This document shows positions 43,148 through 52,579 of a DNA stretch of 64,000 bases, piece after piece. This DNA is from an uncultured Ilumatobacter sp. GTDB lineage: Bacteria; Actinomycetota; Acidimicrobiia; Acidimicrobiales; Ilumatobacteraceae. Under the pieces are notes generated by a model. It was not told the DNA's origin. It saw nothing but the letters and a program-made list of their open reading frames with translations, and searched no databases. The stretch covers positions 35,536-99,535 of the forward strand of contig CAJQPY010000022.1 of assembly GCA_905480335.1 (NCBI GenBank), in the 5' to 3' direction. The translations under genes were made by a program, and so were the position numbers. Numbering within the stretch: the stretch's first letter is position 1; each line of letters starts with the position of its first letter.

Positions 43148-45490
43148 ATGTCGAAGGAATTCAATGGTGTTGTCAACGAAGACATCCGAGAGTCTGAGCC
43201 CGACTGGTCCTCGTATGAGCAACCCAAGGCTGCCGAGGGCGCACCCAACGTGTTGTTCGTGGTGTGGGACGACGTAGGATTTTCGGCATTCGAACCGTTC
43301 GGGGGGCCGATTAACACCCCAACGATGAGGCGCATCGCTGATCTCGGGCTGCGCTACACCCAGTTCCATACCACGGCGTTGTGTTCGCCCACACGGGCCG
43401 CAATGTTGACCGGTCGCAACCATACGACGGTCGGTATGGCCTGTATCGGCGAGGCCACCACTGGATTCCCCAACTCGAACGGACACATTCCCTTCGAGAC
43501 TGCGACGGTCGCCGAGGTCCTCGTCGAACAGGGCTACAACACCTACATGCTCGGTAAGTGGCACCTATGTCCCGAGGATGAGATGAACCTCGCTTCGACC
43601 AAGCGGAATTGGCCGGTTGGTCGCGGCTTTGAGCGGTTCTACGGCTTCCTTGGCGGCGAGACCAGCCAATGGCACCCCGATCTCGTGTACGACAATCATC
43701 CAGTCGAACAGCCTTCGATGCCCGAGGAGGGATATCACCTCAGCACGGACTTGGCCGATCGGGCGATCGGTTTCATCTCCGACGCCAAGCAGATCGCACC
43801 GGACAAGCCGTTCTTCATGTATTTCTGTCCGGGCGTCGCTCACGCCCCTCACCACGTCGCGCCGGAGTGGGCCGACAAGTACAAGGGACATTTTGATCAA
43901 GGGTATGAAAAAGTGCGGGAGGAAACCCTGCAACGGCAAAAAGCGGCGGGCATCATGCCGGCGGACACCGAGTTGGCGGCGATGAACCCGATGGCCGACG
44001 CAATCGGTGCAAATGACGATCCATGGCCCGAACTCGACGTCGTGCGTCCATGGGATTCGATGGATGCGGACGAGCAGCGCCTCTCGGTGCGCATGGCCGA
44101 GGTCTACGCCGGCATGGTCGAGCACACCGACCACGAGATCGGCCGTGTTCTTGATCACCTTGAGGAGATCGGTGAACTGGACAACACGATCGTTGTCGTG
44201 ATCTCGGACAACGGTGCCAGTGGTGAGGGAGGGCCAAACGGCTCGGTCAACGAGAACAAGTTCTTCAACAATATTCCCGACACGATGGAGGAGAATCTTC
44301 GCTATCTCGACGTGCTAGGCAGCGAACAGACGTATAACCACTACAACGTCGGATGGGCATCGGCATTCAACTCACCGCATAAGATGTGGAAGCGTTACGC
44401 ATGGAACGGCGGGATCTGCGACCCGCTCATGGTCTCCTGGCCGGCTGGCATTCCGGCACGGGGTGAGATCCGCGATCAGTACTGCCACGTCATCGACATA
44501 GCCCCCACTATCTACCGTTTGCTCGGAATTGAGCCACCCGCCGAGGTCAAGGGGTACACCCAATGGCCTCTGGAGGGTATGGACGTCGCCGAGACGTTCA
44601 CCGATGGCTCCGCACCGTCCAGCCGTGACACCCAGTTCTATTCGATGCTCGGCAGCCGTGGCATCTACCACCGAGGTTGGAAGGCCAACACGGTTCATCC
44701 GACGATCGCCAACTGGGGGAACTTCAGCGCCGATCGATGGGAGCTCTTCAACGTGGCCGTAGATCGATCCGAGGTTCATGATCTTTCTGCCGAAGAACCC
44801 GAAAGGCTCGAAGAACTCAAATCGCTGTGGTACCACGAGGCCGGAAAATACAAGGGATTCCCGCTTGACGACCGCTCTCCGGTCGAGGTGCTCACCACGC
44901 CGCGCCCTCAACTGTCGCCACCGCGCGATCGGTACGTTTACCGGCCAGGTACCGCCGAGGTTCCCGAGGCAGCTGCCGTGAATGTACGAAACCGGTCGTT
45001 CAAGATCGCTGCGTCGGCGACTTTGGATCGTTCTGGTGCCGAAGGCGTGCTGTTCTCGCACGGCGGGCGCTTCGGTGGCCACGCCCTGTTCGTCAAGGAC
45101 AACAGGCTGCACTACACGTACAACTGGCTGGGTGAAGAGGAGCAGACCATCTCCTCCGATCGAGACCTGCCGAGCGGCCCGGTCGTGCTGGGCGTCTCGT
45201 TCGACAAGAAAGGCAACGATAAGCAGATGAGTGCACTCGGGGTCGTCTCGTTGTTTATCGACGACGATCAGGTGGCAGAGGGATCGATCAAGACGCAGCC
45301 AGGCAAGTTCATGCTCGGCGGTGAAGGGCTCAACATTGCGCGAGATCCTGGAGTGCCGGTGAGCCCGTCGATGTACTCATCGCCATTTGAGTTCGGCGGC
45401 GGCACTATCGACAACGTCATCGTCGACGTCAGCGGCGAGCCGTACGTCGACCTTGAACTCGAAGCACTCGCCGCGATGCACCGCGACTGA
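43148..45490 (+). CDS. Arylsulfatase (type I, formylglycine) with C-terminal lectin-like domain
   Basis: 780 residues from ATG 43148. D41-D42 bind the metal and C79-S-P-T-R is the formylglycine motif; G-K-W-H-L and the N-G-x-S-G-E-G-G segment complete the active site. Residues ~600-780 form a beta-sandwich like concanavalin/LamG domains. It has no signal peptide, like the mycobacterial arylsulfatases of the AtsA/AtsD type. It hydrolyses sulfate esters; the formylglycine-generating enzyme is not in the window. It stands alone, with a long leader. Confidence 0.92.
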   Translation: MSKEFNGVVNEDIRESEPDWSSYEQPKAAEGAPNVLFVVWDDVGFSAFEPFGGPINTPTMRRIADLGLRYTQFHTTALCSPTRAAMLTGRNHTTVGMACIGEATTGFPNSNGHIPFETATVAEVLVEQGYNTYMLGKWHLCPEDEMNLASTKRNWPVGRGFERFYGFLGGETSQWHPDLVYDNHPVEQPSMPEEGYHLSTDLADRAIGFISDAKQIAPDKPFFMYFCPGVAHAPHHVAPEWADKYKGHFDQGYEKVREETLQRQKAAGIMPADTELAAMNPMADAIGANDDPWPELDVVRPWDSMDADEQRLSVRMAEVYAGMVEHTDHEIGRVLDHLEEIGELDNTIVVVISDNGASGEGGPNGSVNENKFFNNIPDTMEENLRYLDVLGSEQTYNHYNVGWASAFNSPHKMWKRYAWNGGICDPLMVSWPAGIPARGEIRDQYCHVIDIAPTIYRLLGIEPPAEVKGYTQWPLEGMDVAETFTDGSAPSSRDTQFYSMLGSRGIYHRGWKANTVHPTIANWGNFSADRWELFNVAVDRSEVHDLSAEEPERLEELKSLWYHEAGKYKGFPLDDRSPVEVLTTPRPQLSPPRDRYVYRPGTAEVPEAAAVNVRNRSFKIAASATLDRSGAEGVLFSHGGRFGGHALFVKDNRLHYTYNWLGEEEQTISSDRDLPSGPVVLGVSFDKKGNDKQMSALGVVSLFIDDDQVAEGSIKTQPGKFMLGGEGLNIARDPGVPVSPSMYSSPFEFGGGTIDNVIVDVSGEPYVDLELEALAAMHRD

Positions 45491-45732
45491 CCATTGCAGA
45501 TGACTCCTAGCCCGAGGTGCCATCGGAATTTAGTAAGTATGCAGGATGCGACCCCAACCCCGGTGTCGTAGTGGATGGAGCCAGGCGGCGACGGAAAAAT
45601 AGGAGAAGTCTCTGCTACACGCATAGACATGTACCTCAGGAACGTCCACAGAATCATTCCCTGAGTCCGTGTGACAGCGTCTGGTAGAGCCGTTTTAAGA
45701 ATGAAGCCTCCCCGACGTCCTACGATTCCGAG

Positions 45733-46086
45733 ATGGCGTCGGGTTGGTGGATACTTTTGGGAGCCACGTTTGTTGCGCTTGGACTCGTCCTTTGGTGTCT
45801 TGCAGCAGGAACAGCTGACGGGCGGATCGGCAAAAACTCGTACGCTGGAATTCGGTTGCCGTCGACAATGCATTCTGAGGAAGCTTGGGTTGCCGGCCAC
45901 CAAGCGGCACGCGGCGGCACTCAAGTTGGCGCGGCAATCATGGTCATAACCGGAGGCAGTGTCGTCGTAACGGCGCGCACAGATGACCTGGCCACCCTGG
46001 CGGTTTTTGTTGGAACACCATTGTTCTGTGGTGCATTCCTGAAGGCAGTCCGCGCAGCAAATAAAGCTGCCAACAAATGCCGCTGA
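45733..46086 (+). CDS. SdpI family membrane protein
   Basis: 117 residues. Three hydrophobic stretches (about 5-27, 64-81, 86-105) and the SdpI C-terminal family motif R-I-G-K-N-S-Y-A-G-I-R-L-P-S-T followed by E-E-A-W-x-x-G-H. SdpI-type proteins include immunity and signalling proteins in Bacillus; no toxin gene is recognised next to it. The 242-bp region upstream is empty. Confidence 0.75.
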   Translation: MASGWWILLGATFVALGLVLWCLAAGTADGRIGKNSYAGIRLPSTMHSEEAWVAGHQAARGGTQVGAAIMVITGGSVVVTARTDDLATLAVFVGTPLFCGAFLKAVRAANKAANKCR

Positions 46087-46216
46087 ATGATCGGCAGGAT
46101 TTATCGCGTCAGAAAAGAAACCTAGAGGGAGCGAACGGGGTACCGCTCGGTGAGAAACTGTTAAACCGATTCGGCGACAGGGCTGTGACCGAGAGTTGGT
46201 CAGCACGTGCCGTGCG

Positions 46217-47323
46217 TCAGCTGTTGCCAAGTAGATTGACGGACCACGTCGATGGCTCGAAGAGTTGGCCCATTCGAAGGTTGAGACGAAGTTGTGTTCC
46301 AACTGTTACAGGTTGATCGAGACGAAAGATCCGATTCCCCCAACTAGTGAGCTGTGCCATTGGGCTTGTTGACAGCGTCGTGGTCCCGTCGAAATCGGCC
46401 TCGAACCAGACACAGCAGCCGTCGACAATCGCGTCAGCCGATGCCGTGCGGTCGATCAGGTGGTCGGTGTTGAGCGAGTCGAGCGACTCAAGCGAGTGCA
46501 AGTCGAATTCGAGGATGGGGTGTGGTTCGCCGATGGTCGATGCCACCGACCCCGGCCGGGCCCAGAACTGATCGTTACGGCCGGTGTTGAATCGTTGGGC
46601 AACGGGGGAATGCTCGGCGGCGGCGAGGTCGATGTCATCGGGCAAATCGATGTTCCAGAAGCGCCGGATCCTCATCGAGTCCTCGAAGGTCACCGGCTCT
46701 GCAAAGAGTCGGAAGATGGCGGGAAGGATGAGTCCACCGGGTCGTAAGACGCGATCACGCAGGTCAAGCAAATTTTGCAACATGTTCTCGTTGAACAACT
46801 CGTCGCCCATCTGCTCATGGAGCACGACGTCGATCGGTTCCGTGGGGGTGAACTCACGGCTGTTGGCTTGCACGAACTCAATGTTCGTGAATCCGTTGTG
46901 CTTTGCGAGCTCACGCGCAACCTGGATGAAGTCTGAGTGTTCGATGGCGTAGACCTTCTTCGCGCCGGCTCGACTGGCCATAAATGCCAGCAGACCAGTT
47001 CCGGTTCCTAGGTCAAGAACGACGTCACCTGGCTGCACGTTGTTTTGAATGCCGCGGTGGTAGGTATGAACGCGGACCGAGTCGCTTAGCATCTCTTCGT
47101 GCTCGGCGAGACCGGCGAAGTTGGCCTCGTTCATGTGGTCATAGACGAAACCCATCAGCCAATCGCTCGCCGCAATTCGTCGGGCGACGAATCCCACGGT
47201 CGATCTAGCGGCCTTATTCGCAGCCTGTGCCGCCCGATTCCCCATCAGGTGAATGTTATGGAAGGCGGCGCTCTGACGCTCGGTCACGCCTCGTGGCTGT
47301 TCGGACTGTTGCGAGCGCGGCAT
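46217..47323 (-). CDS. Protein arginine methyltransferase-like (PRMT-like) SAM methyltransferase
   Basis: 368 residues. E-M-L-S-D-S-V-R-V-H-T-Y (77-88) resembles the PRMT E-M-L-x-D-x-x-R-x-x-x-Y motif; G-T-G-T-G (106-110) binds SAM; E170-Q-M-G-D-E-L-F-N-E179 matches the double-E loop spaced as in PRMTs. A beta-barrel-like C-terminal region of ~180 residues follows. PRMTs are mostly eukaryotic; bacterial relatives exist but are rarely characterised. Substrate unknown; there is no neighbouring partner. Confidence 0.75.
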   Translation of the reverse strand: MPRSQQSEQPRGVTERQSAAFHNIHLMGNRAAQAANKAARSTVGFVARRIAASDWLMGFVYDHMNEANFAGLAEHEEMLSDSVRVHTYHRGIQNNVQPGDVVLDLGTGTGLLAFMASRAGAKKVYAIEHSDFIQVARELAKHNGFTNIEFVQANSREFTPTEPIDVVLHEQMGDELFNENMLQNLLDLRDRVLRPGGLILPAIFRLFAEPVTFEDSMRIRRFWNIDLPDDIDLAAAEHSPVAQRFNTGRNDQFWARPGSVASTIGEPHPILEFDLHSLESLDSLNTDHLIDRTASADAIVDGCCVWFEADFDGTTTLSTSPMAQLTSWGNRIFRLDQPVTVGTQLRLNLRMGQLFEPSTWSVNLLGNS

Positions 47324-47368
47324 CGTGCATGCCTTGTCACGAACCGGTGAGCCGGGATTGAACCGATG

Positions 47369-48067
47369 TCACAAACCAGGGACGGTGCCTTCGCGAAGCA
47401 TTGCAAGTGTGCCGGCATATAGATCCTCTTTCAGGCGTCCGAGTGCCGGCGACGCAGTCGGCAACAGTGACCGGGCGAGTTCGATTGCCCGGGGGCGTAG
47501 GTCGTCAGTGTTGTGGATTTCGTCGGCGATTGAACCCGCAATTGCCTCCGGACCATTGAAACGGTGAGCCGTAAGAATTGCGCGCCGAGCGGTCGGCGCG
47601 GGAAGTCGCGCCTCGATAATTGCCTGCATTCCCGGTGCCAGCGGAAGCTTGAGCAGCACCTCGTTGACGCACCAGAAGCCTCGATCAGCACGCATCAAAA
47701 CGTGGTCGTGGACGAGTGCGAACATCGCGCCGCCGGCGAACGCATGCCCGTTCACCGCCGCAACGGTTGGGATCGGCAGTGACATGACCTGCGCCCAGAC
47801 GCCGAGCATCGCCGTGAGACTCAGGGCCACCGCCTCCTGATCCTGTTGAGCGGCTTCGCCGAACATCCACTCTAAATCGATGCCATTGGAGAAGAACTTG
47901 CCGGTCCCAGTGGTGACGAGCCCGACCTTTTCGTCGGTTGCCGCGATCGACGCGACCTCATCGATTGCCGCTCCGATGCGGTTGATTGACGTGGGGTTGA
48001 AACAGTTCTCACCGTCACCAAGATCGAGAGTAATGACGTTGTCGTGACGACTGAGGTGTGGCTCCAT
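47369..48067 (-). CDS. Enoyl-CoA hydratase/isomerase family protein
   Basis: 232 residues with the crotonase fold: G-K-F-F-S-N-G-I-D-L, then A-A-V-N-G-H-A-F-A-G-G-A-M-F-A-L. The oxyanion-hole residues are present. The first catalytic Glu of classic hydratases (in E-V-x-L-G) is replaced by a sequence reading N-E-V-L-L-K-L-P-L, which fits the isomerase side of the family. Role in fatty-acid metabolism inferred. Confidence 0.85.
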   Translation of the reverse strand: MEPHLSRHDNVITLDLGDGENCFNPTSINRIGAAIDEVASIAATDEKVGLVTTGTGKFFSNGIDLEWMFGEAAQQDQEAVALSLTAMLGVWAQVMSLPIPTVAAVNGHAFAGGAMFALVHDHVLMRADRGFWCVNEVLLKLPLAPGMQAIIEARLPAPTARRAILTAHRFNGPEAIAGSIADEIHNTDDLRPRAIELARSLLPTASPALGRLKEDLYAGTLAMLREGTVPGL

Positions 48068-48114
48068 GGTGCTTGACCGTACGGATCGAAATCGCCGGAA
48101 GGCAAGTGAACGGG

Positions 48115-48570
48115 TCAGGCACTAAGCGCAAGGAGGTACTGTCCTCCGCCCTCGTCGATGTCGACGCTCACGGTGAGATCGGGCTCGAGTCGCGAGATCC
48201 GGTCCAGCAGCCAGGTGGCGGCGACGCCGGCGTCGGACCGTGTAGGGCATCGGGCCATGACCTCTCGTCCTCCTTTGTTGACCAAGCGTTCGACGCTGGG
48301 GATAATCGGCGACGGGTCGACGAGGAAAAGATGATCCGCCCATTGGACGACGGCTTCGATATTTCCCTTCTTCGTGTTGCAGGAGCGGTGGGCGAGTCTC
48401 TCGGGCAGATCGAGGGATCCCCGTCGTTTGGCTTTGGCCTTGCGATCGGTCATCCGAGCGTCGACGCTCGGGCCGCGATCGTCGTTGACTGATCGGTCGG
48501 GATCGACCGGTTCGTCGCAGAGCCAGCAGCGCCAGCCGTCGCGGTCGCCGACTTCGTCAAGACGTACCAT
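48115..48570 (-). CDS. HNH-endonuclease-like protein, catalytic His apparently missing
   Basis: 151 residues. C15-W-L-C18 and H61-R-S-C64-N65-T-K-K-G form an HNH-type zinc site and the final H-x2-C-N element. The catalytic histidine expected in the D-H-x-x-P strand is replaced (V-D-A-R-M-T), and the linker there is unusually basic. The C-terminal ~70 residues are not HNH. Probably a non-cutting or altered HNH protein; function unknown. Confidence 0.6.
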   Translation of the reverse strand: MVRLDEVGDRDGWRCWLCDEPVDPDRSVNDDRGPSVDARMTDRKAKAKRRGSLDLPERLAHRSCNTKKGNIEAVVQWADHLFLVDPSPIIPSVERLVNKGGREVMARCPTRSDAGVAATWLLDRISRLEPDLTVSVDIDEGGGQYLLALSA

Positions 48571-49205
48571 GTTGGCACCGTAGCGTCCGCCGGCAAAGGA
48601 GATTCAGGCCCGAGACTTCTCGGAGCGACCGCGGATCGGTGCTACCCGACCGAGTGAGGGCAATGACCGTGGTCGGGCCACACCTCGGTCACCGCGTCCG
48701 TAACGTTCGAGACGATTCAATCGGTGTACCCATTATTCGGCTCGATCCCGAAGAGCGTGAGACAGTTGACGTGCGTTACCCGATATCCGGCCAAAGCCGT
48801 CAGAACGACCTCCGTCAACTTCTCCACGCTTGAGGTCGGGTTGAAATGTCGTACGTAAATCTTGGTGTTCCTCAGAGATTTTCACGGTCGCGTCGAAACG
48901 CGTAGAGGTGGCGCTAGGCCTCTCGCTTCTATCGTTGGGCGTCGAGCCGTGCCACCTCGCTAAGGCCGCACCGCTCGACGGTGCTAGAGCGGCCGTGTCT
49001 GCGGAATCCAATCTCGATGGCCCGCCGGCGTGACGTGAGCCGTTCGGTCAGCGGTTTCTGCGTCGTCGTGATGTCGATGACGCCGTGGACGAGGGTCACG
49101 GGGTCCCGTCACTGCCCTGATGATCGTCGAATGCCATGGCCTTGCCGTTTACTGCAGTCATCATGGCTACCGAGGAAATATCGCGTGTCACGACATGATG
49201 GAGCG
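48571..49205. other. 635-bp gap between the HNH-like and arginase-family genes
   Basis: No gene is supported. A frame of 56 codons (48663-48833) exists but resembles nothing known to me. An inverted repeat GAGGTGGC (48905-48912) / GCCACCTC (48951-48958) lies in the middle. The frame of the next gene is open upstream to 48981 but those residues are unlike the family. Confidence 0.45.
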
Positions 49206-50015
49206 ATGTCGATGGACCTGATCGCCCTGCTCGGGCTCCCGCTCGATGCGAATTCTTCATTCCTGCTCGGATGTGAGCACGGCCCCGCCGCTATTCGCGA
49301 ATCATTGCTCTCGGCGTCAGGCAATGATGCCAACGAGGCCTCTGTCAACGTGACATCGCTAATCGAGGATATGGGCAACGTGGCTGTAGATAATGAGCGT
49401 GGGTCATTCCTCGATGCAGACGCAATCACGGGAGCGGTGGATGAGCAACTCGCGGCTGGCCGCCAGATCATCTCGCTCGGCGGAGATCATTCAGTCACGT
49501 ACCCCATCTTGCGGGCATTTCGGGCGCACCATGCCGAGCTCACCGTCGTGCACATCGACGCCCATCCCGACATGTACGACGACCTAGACGGGAACCCGCT
49601 GAGTCACGCCTCGCCTTTTGCGCGGGCGCTCGAGGACGGCTGCGTGACAACACTCGTTCAGCTGGGAATCAGAACGGCGACGCAGCACCAGGTTGAACAG
49701 GCAGCGCGGTGGAACGTGACGATGCTCTCGCCCCGTCAACTCGACCGTTTCGACCCCGCAACGCTGCACGGGCCGGTCTATCTCAGTGTTGACCTTGACG
49801 GGCTGGACCCATCGTGCGCTCCGGGCGTGAGTCACCATGAGCCCGGCGGGCTGACGGTTCGCGAGGCGCTTGATGTGATCGATGCGTTACCCGGGCCACT
49901 CGTCGGCGCCGATGTTGTCGAACTCAACCCGACTCGCGACCTAAACAACATGACGGCGATGGTCGGCGCAAAACTGGTGAAGGAAATCGCCGGCGCGATG
50001 GTTGCCCGACGGTGA
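49206..50015 (+). CDS. Arginase/agmatinase family ureohydrolase
   Basis: 269 residues from ATG 49206 (M-S-M-D-L-I-A-L-L-G). Manganese ligands appear in G-G-D-H-S, D-A-H-P-D (where arginases have D-A-H-x-D) and S-V-D-L-D-G-L-D-P; the E-x-N-P element (V-E-L-N-P) closes the family pattern. The enzyme splits a guanidino substrate to urea; arginine, agmatine or formiminoglutamate cannot be told apart by eye. Confidence 0.9.
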   Translation: MSMDLIALLGLPLDANSSFLLGCEHGPAAIRESLLSASGNDANEASVNVTSLIEDMGNVAVDNERGSFLDADAITGAVDEQLAAGRQIISLGGDHSVTYPILRAFRAHHAELTVVHIDAHPDMYDDLDGNPLSHASPFARALEDGCVTTLVQLGIRTATQHQVEQAARWNVTMLSPRQLDRFDPATLHGPVYLSVDLDGLDPSCAPGVSHHEPGGLTVREALDVIDALPGPLVGADVVELNPTRDLNNMTAMVGAKLVKEIAGAMVARR

Positions 50016-50042
50016 GTCCGCCGAGCCTCGGCTGATCTAGCG

Positions 50043-51209
50043 TCAGAGCCGCGAACGCAGTGTGCGAGCAAGCGTCTCGGCTGCATCGGGGGTTGCGGCG
50101 GTTACGGTGAGGTGGCCCATTTTCCGGCCGCGGCGTGGATTGTGTTTGCCATACAGGTGCAGGGTCGCCGTCGGTTCGGCGAGAGCTGCAGCCCAGTTCG
50201 GTTCGACCAGTTCGGAGCTGTCGTTTCTGAACCACAGGTCACCGAGCAGGTTGACCATCGCCGCGCCAGGCGCGGTCATCGCCGTGTCGCCGAGTCCGAC
50301 ACCGCACACAGCCCGAATCTGCTGCTCGAACTGGCTGGTAACGCTTGCATCGAGCGTCCAATGTCCGCTGTTGTGTGGGCGCGGTGCGATTTCGTTGACC
50401 AGCAGTTCATCGTCTCCGACCACGAACATCTCGACGGCCAGCACGCCGACGTAGTCGAGTTCGGTCGCCACGGTTGTCGCGACTTCGATGGCTCGCGCCG
50501 CGAGGCCGTCGGTGATACGTGCCGGAGCAACCGAGAGGTCGAGGATGCCCTCTACGTGGACGTTCTCGGTGACCGGCCAACTCTCGACGGCGCCGCCCAC
50601 CGTTCGCGCCACGACCACGCTCACCTCGGTTCGCAGATCGAGCAGCGCTTCGACGATGCAGTCGCTGTCGAACTCCGCGAGCGCAGCATCGAGTTCGGCA
50701 GCGGTGGACACGCGGCGCTGACCCTTGCCGTCATAGCCGAACTGTGCGGTCTTGACGACTGCTCCGGACTCGGCGAGCTCGCGTGCGCGACGGAGTTGTG
50801 CATCGTCGAGGTCGGCGCCGGCCGCGACATACGGTCCGACCGCAATGCCGTGATCGACGAGAAACGTCTTCTCGACGATTCGGTTCTGGGCGACCGCGAC
50901 GGCATGTGGAGGTGGGGCGACCAATACCGACGCGGCCAAGTGCTCGAGGGCATCGGCCGGGGCGTTCTCGAATTCGGTGGTCACGACGGAGCACTCGCGG
51001 GCGAGTCGGCTGAGCGTTGGCGAGTCGTCGTAGGCGGCGACCACGTGCTCGTCGGCGACGACGCGCGCCGGCGCGGCGGGGTCGGGATCGACCACGATGG
51101 TCCGGTAGCCCATGGCGTTCGCCGCGATGAGTGCGTACTTGCCGAGTTGGCCTCCGCCGAGCATGCCGACGGTTGCCGGGGGAACGATCGGTTCCGCTGG
51201 CATCGTCAT
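50043..51209 (-). CDS. purK: N5-carboxyaminoimidazole ribonucleotide synthase
   Basis: 388 residues with the ATP-grasp fold. The start V-G-M-L-G-G-G-Q-L-G-K-Y-A is the PurK hallmark, and N-E-I-A-P-R-P-H-N-S-G-H is the second. It carboxylates AIR using ATP and bicarbonate in purine synthesis. Its start overlaps purE by 4 nt. Confidence 0.95.
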   Translation of the reverse strand: MTMPAEPIVPPATVGMLGGGQLGKYALIAANAMGYRTIVVDPDPAAPARVVADEHVVAAYDDSPTLSRLARECSVVTTEFENAPADALEHLAASVLVAPPPHAVAVAQNRIVEKTFLVDHGIAVGPYVAAGADLDDAQLRRARELAESGAVVKTAQFGYDGKGQRRVSTAAELDAALAEFDSDCIVEALLDLRTEVSVVVARTVGGAVESWPVTENVHVEGILDLSVAPARITDGLAARAIEVATTVATELDYVGVLAVEMFVVGDDELLVNEIAPRPHNSGHWTLDASVTSQFEQQIRAVCGVGLGDTAMTAPGAAMVNLLGDLWFRNDSSELVEPNWAAALAEPTATLHLYGKHNPRRGRKMGHLTVTAATPDAAETLARTLRSRL

Positions 51210-51703
51210 GCGGGCGGTGGCAGCACCGAAGATGCCGCCGCGTCACGACGATCGGTGCGGTACTGCTCGAGCCGCTGACGCAAGCCGTCATCATCGTTCG
51301 CGAGCATCGCAACGGCGAAGAGGGCCGCATTCGTTGCGCCGGCGTCGCCGATCGCGAACGTGGCCGTCGGGATTCCGGCGGGCATCTGCACGATTGACAG
51401 CAGCGAGTCCTGACCGGACAAGTGGCGGCTCGGGGCAGGGACGCCGAGTACCGGAACGGTCGTCTTGGCAGCGAGCATGCCGGGGAGGTGAGCTGCTCCG
51501 CCTGCGCCGGCGATGATTGCACGCAGCCCGCGAGCCCGTGCCGACTCGGCGTACGCGAACATCTCGTCGGGCATCCGGTGCGCGCTGACCACCCTCGTCT
51601 CGTGGGTCACGTCGAAGTGGGCGAGCACGTCGACGGCATGTTGCATGGTGGACCAGTCGCTGGTCGATCCCATGACAACACCGATCGTGGGATGGGGCGT
51701 CAC
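51206..51703 (-). CDS. purE: N5-carboxyaminoimidazole ribonucleotide mutase
   Basis: 165 residues starting G-V-V-M-G-S-T-S-D-W, with S-A-H-R-M-P and G-A-G-G-A-A-H-L-P-G-M, the PurE active-site segments. Converts N5-CAIR to CAIR with the product of purK. The two form one unit. Confidence 0.95.
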   Translation of the reverse strand: MTPHPTIGVVMGSTSDWSTMQHAVDVLAHFDVTHETRVVSAHRMPDEMFAYAESARARGLRAIIAGAGGAAHLPGMLAAKTTVPVLGVPAPSRHLSGQDSLLSIVQMPAGIPTATFAIGDAGATNAALFAVAMLANDDDGLRQRLEQYRTDRRDAAASSVLPPPA

Positions 51704-51772
51704 GGTGTGACCGTTCGGTCGTCAGCGGTGTTCGGCACCCGGTCGAGCATAGATGGCCTGACCGGCGGAGGA

Positions 51773-52006
51773 TCAGGTTGGTGATGGCGACTCGGTCACG
51801 ACCGCAACCGGTGCGAGCCCGCTGCCGCCGTCGCCGACGTCGCTGCCGAAGTAGACGATTGCCCCGAAGATGGCCAAGCCGGCGATCGCGGCGAGGATCC
51901 ACTGGATCGTGGGCGTCAAGAACGTCCGACCTCGGTCATCGGCGTTGCGGGCCGGGGTCGCTCTTCCCTTGGGTGCCGTTCTGGCCGAACCACTCGATGT
52001 CGCCAT
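51773..52006 (-). CDS. Small single-pass membrane protein (unknown)
   Basis: 77 residues from ATG 52006. A basic N-terminus (A-P-K-G-R-A-T-P-A-R) is followed by one helix (about 34-54) and a short Ser/Thr/Pro-ending tail. Lies between ribH and purE on the same strand. Resembles no family that I can name. Confidence 0.55.
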   Translation of the reverse strand: MATSSGSARTAPKGRATPARNADDRGRTFLTPTIQWILAAIAGLAIFGAIVYFGSDVGDGGSGLAPVAVVTESPSPT

Positions 52007-52069
52007 TGGAAGATTGAAGACCATGGTGCGGCCGGTGTCACGCGGTTTCTGTGAGCGATTCGAACTCGA

Positions 52070-52579
52070 TCACTCGTCGTCGTCGGTGACCTGTTCACTT
52101 CTCGTGGTCGCGACCTCGTCGCGCGACAGGAGCGCCATCTCGATTGCAGCGAGGGCTGCGTCTCGGCCGACGTTGTGCTGGTCGCTGCTGCGCTCGACCG
52201 CCTGCTCGTGGTTTTCTACGGTCGCCACGCCGAACCCGATCGGAATTCGCGTCGCGAGCTGCACCGACATCACGCCGCTCGCGCATCCCTCCGAGACGAG
52301 CTCGTAGTGTGTGGTCTCGCCGCGGATCACCGCTCCGACGACGACGACTGCATCGACCTGTCCCGATTGGGCCAGCACCTGCGCGGCGTATGGGAGCTCG
52401 AAGGCGCCTGGTGCTGATGCCGCGACGGCGGTGGCACCACAGTCGGAGACGGCAGCAACCGCGCCGCGCTGCAATCGCTCCACGATGTCGGGGTTCCACC
52501 GGGCCGCGACCACGCCGATGACCAGTCCGGAGGCGTCGAGCGGCGTGTCGTCGGACGGCTTCGCACCCGGGGCGGTCAT
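52070..52579 (-). CDS. ribH: 6,7-dimethyl-8-ribityllumazine synthase
   Basis: 169 residues: V-V-A-A-R-W-N, then P-G-A-F-E-L-P, G-A-V-I-R-G-E-T-T-H-Y-E, and the G-F-G-V-A-T-V-E-N-H-E-Q-A segment. Makes lumazine from the ribBA products, the second-last step of riboflavin synthesis. Its ATG overlaps the stop of ribBA by 4 nt. A short acidic C-terminal tail ends it. Confidence 0.95.
   Translation of the reverse strand: MTAPGAKPSDDTPLDASGLVIGVVAARWNPDIVERLQRGAVAAVSDCGATAVAASAPGAFELPYAAQVLAQSGQVDAVVVVGAVIRGETTHYELVSEGCASGVMSVQLATRIPIGFGVATVENHEQAVERSSDQHNVGRDAALAAIEMALLSRDEVATTRSEQVTDDDE

Noticed and set aside
47330..47375. tRNA-like T-arm GGTTCAATCCCGG on the minus strand
   Set aside because: No D-arm, anticodon arm or acceptor can be paired with it; the upstream bases are the end of the enoyl-CoA hydratase gene.
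48663..48833. 56-residue frame in the gap before the arginase-family gene
   Set aside because: No ribosome binding site or family resemblance; could be a decayed gene but cannot be supported.
50112..51278. 388-codon open frame opposite purK
   Set aside because: Mirror frame of a firmly assigned gene; composition unlike a protein.
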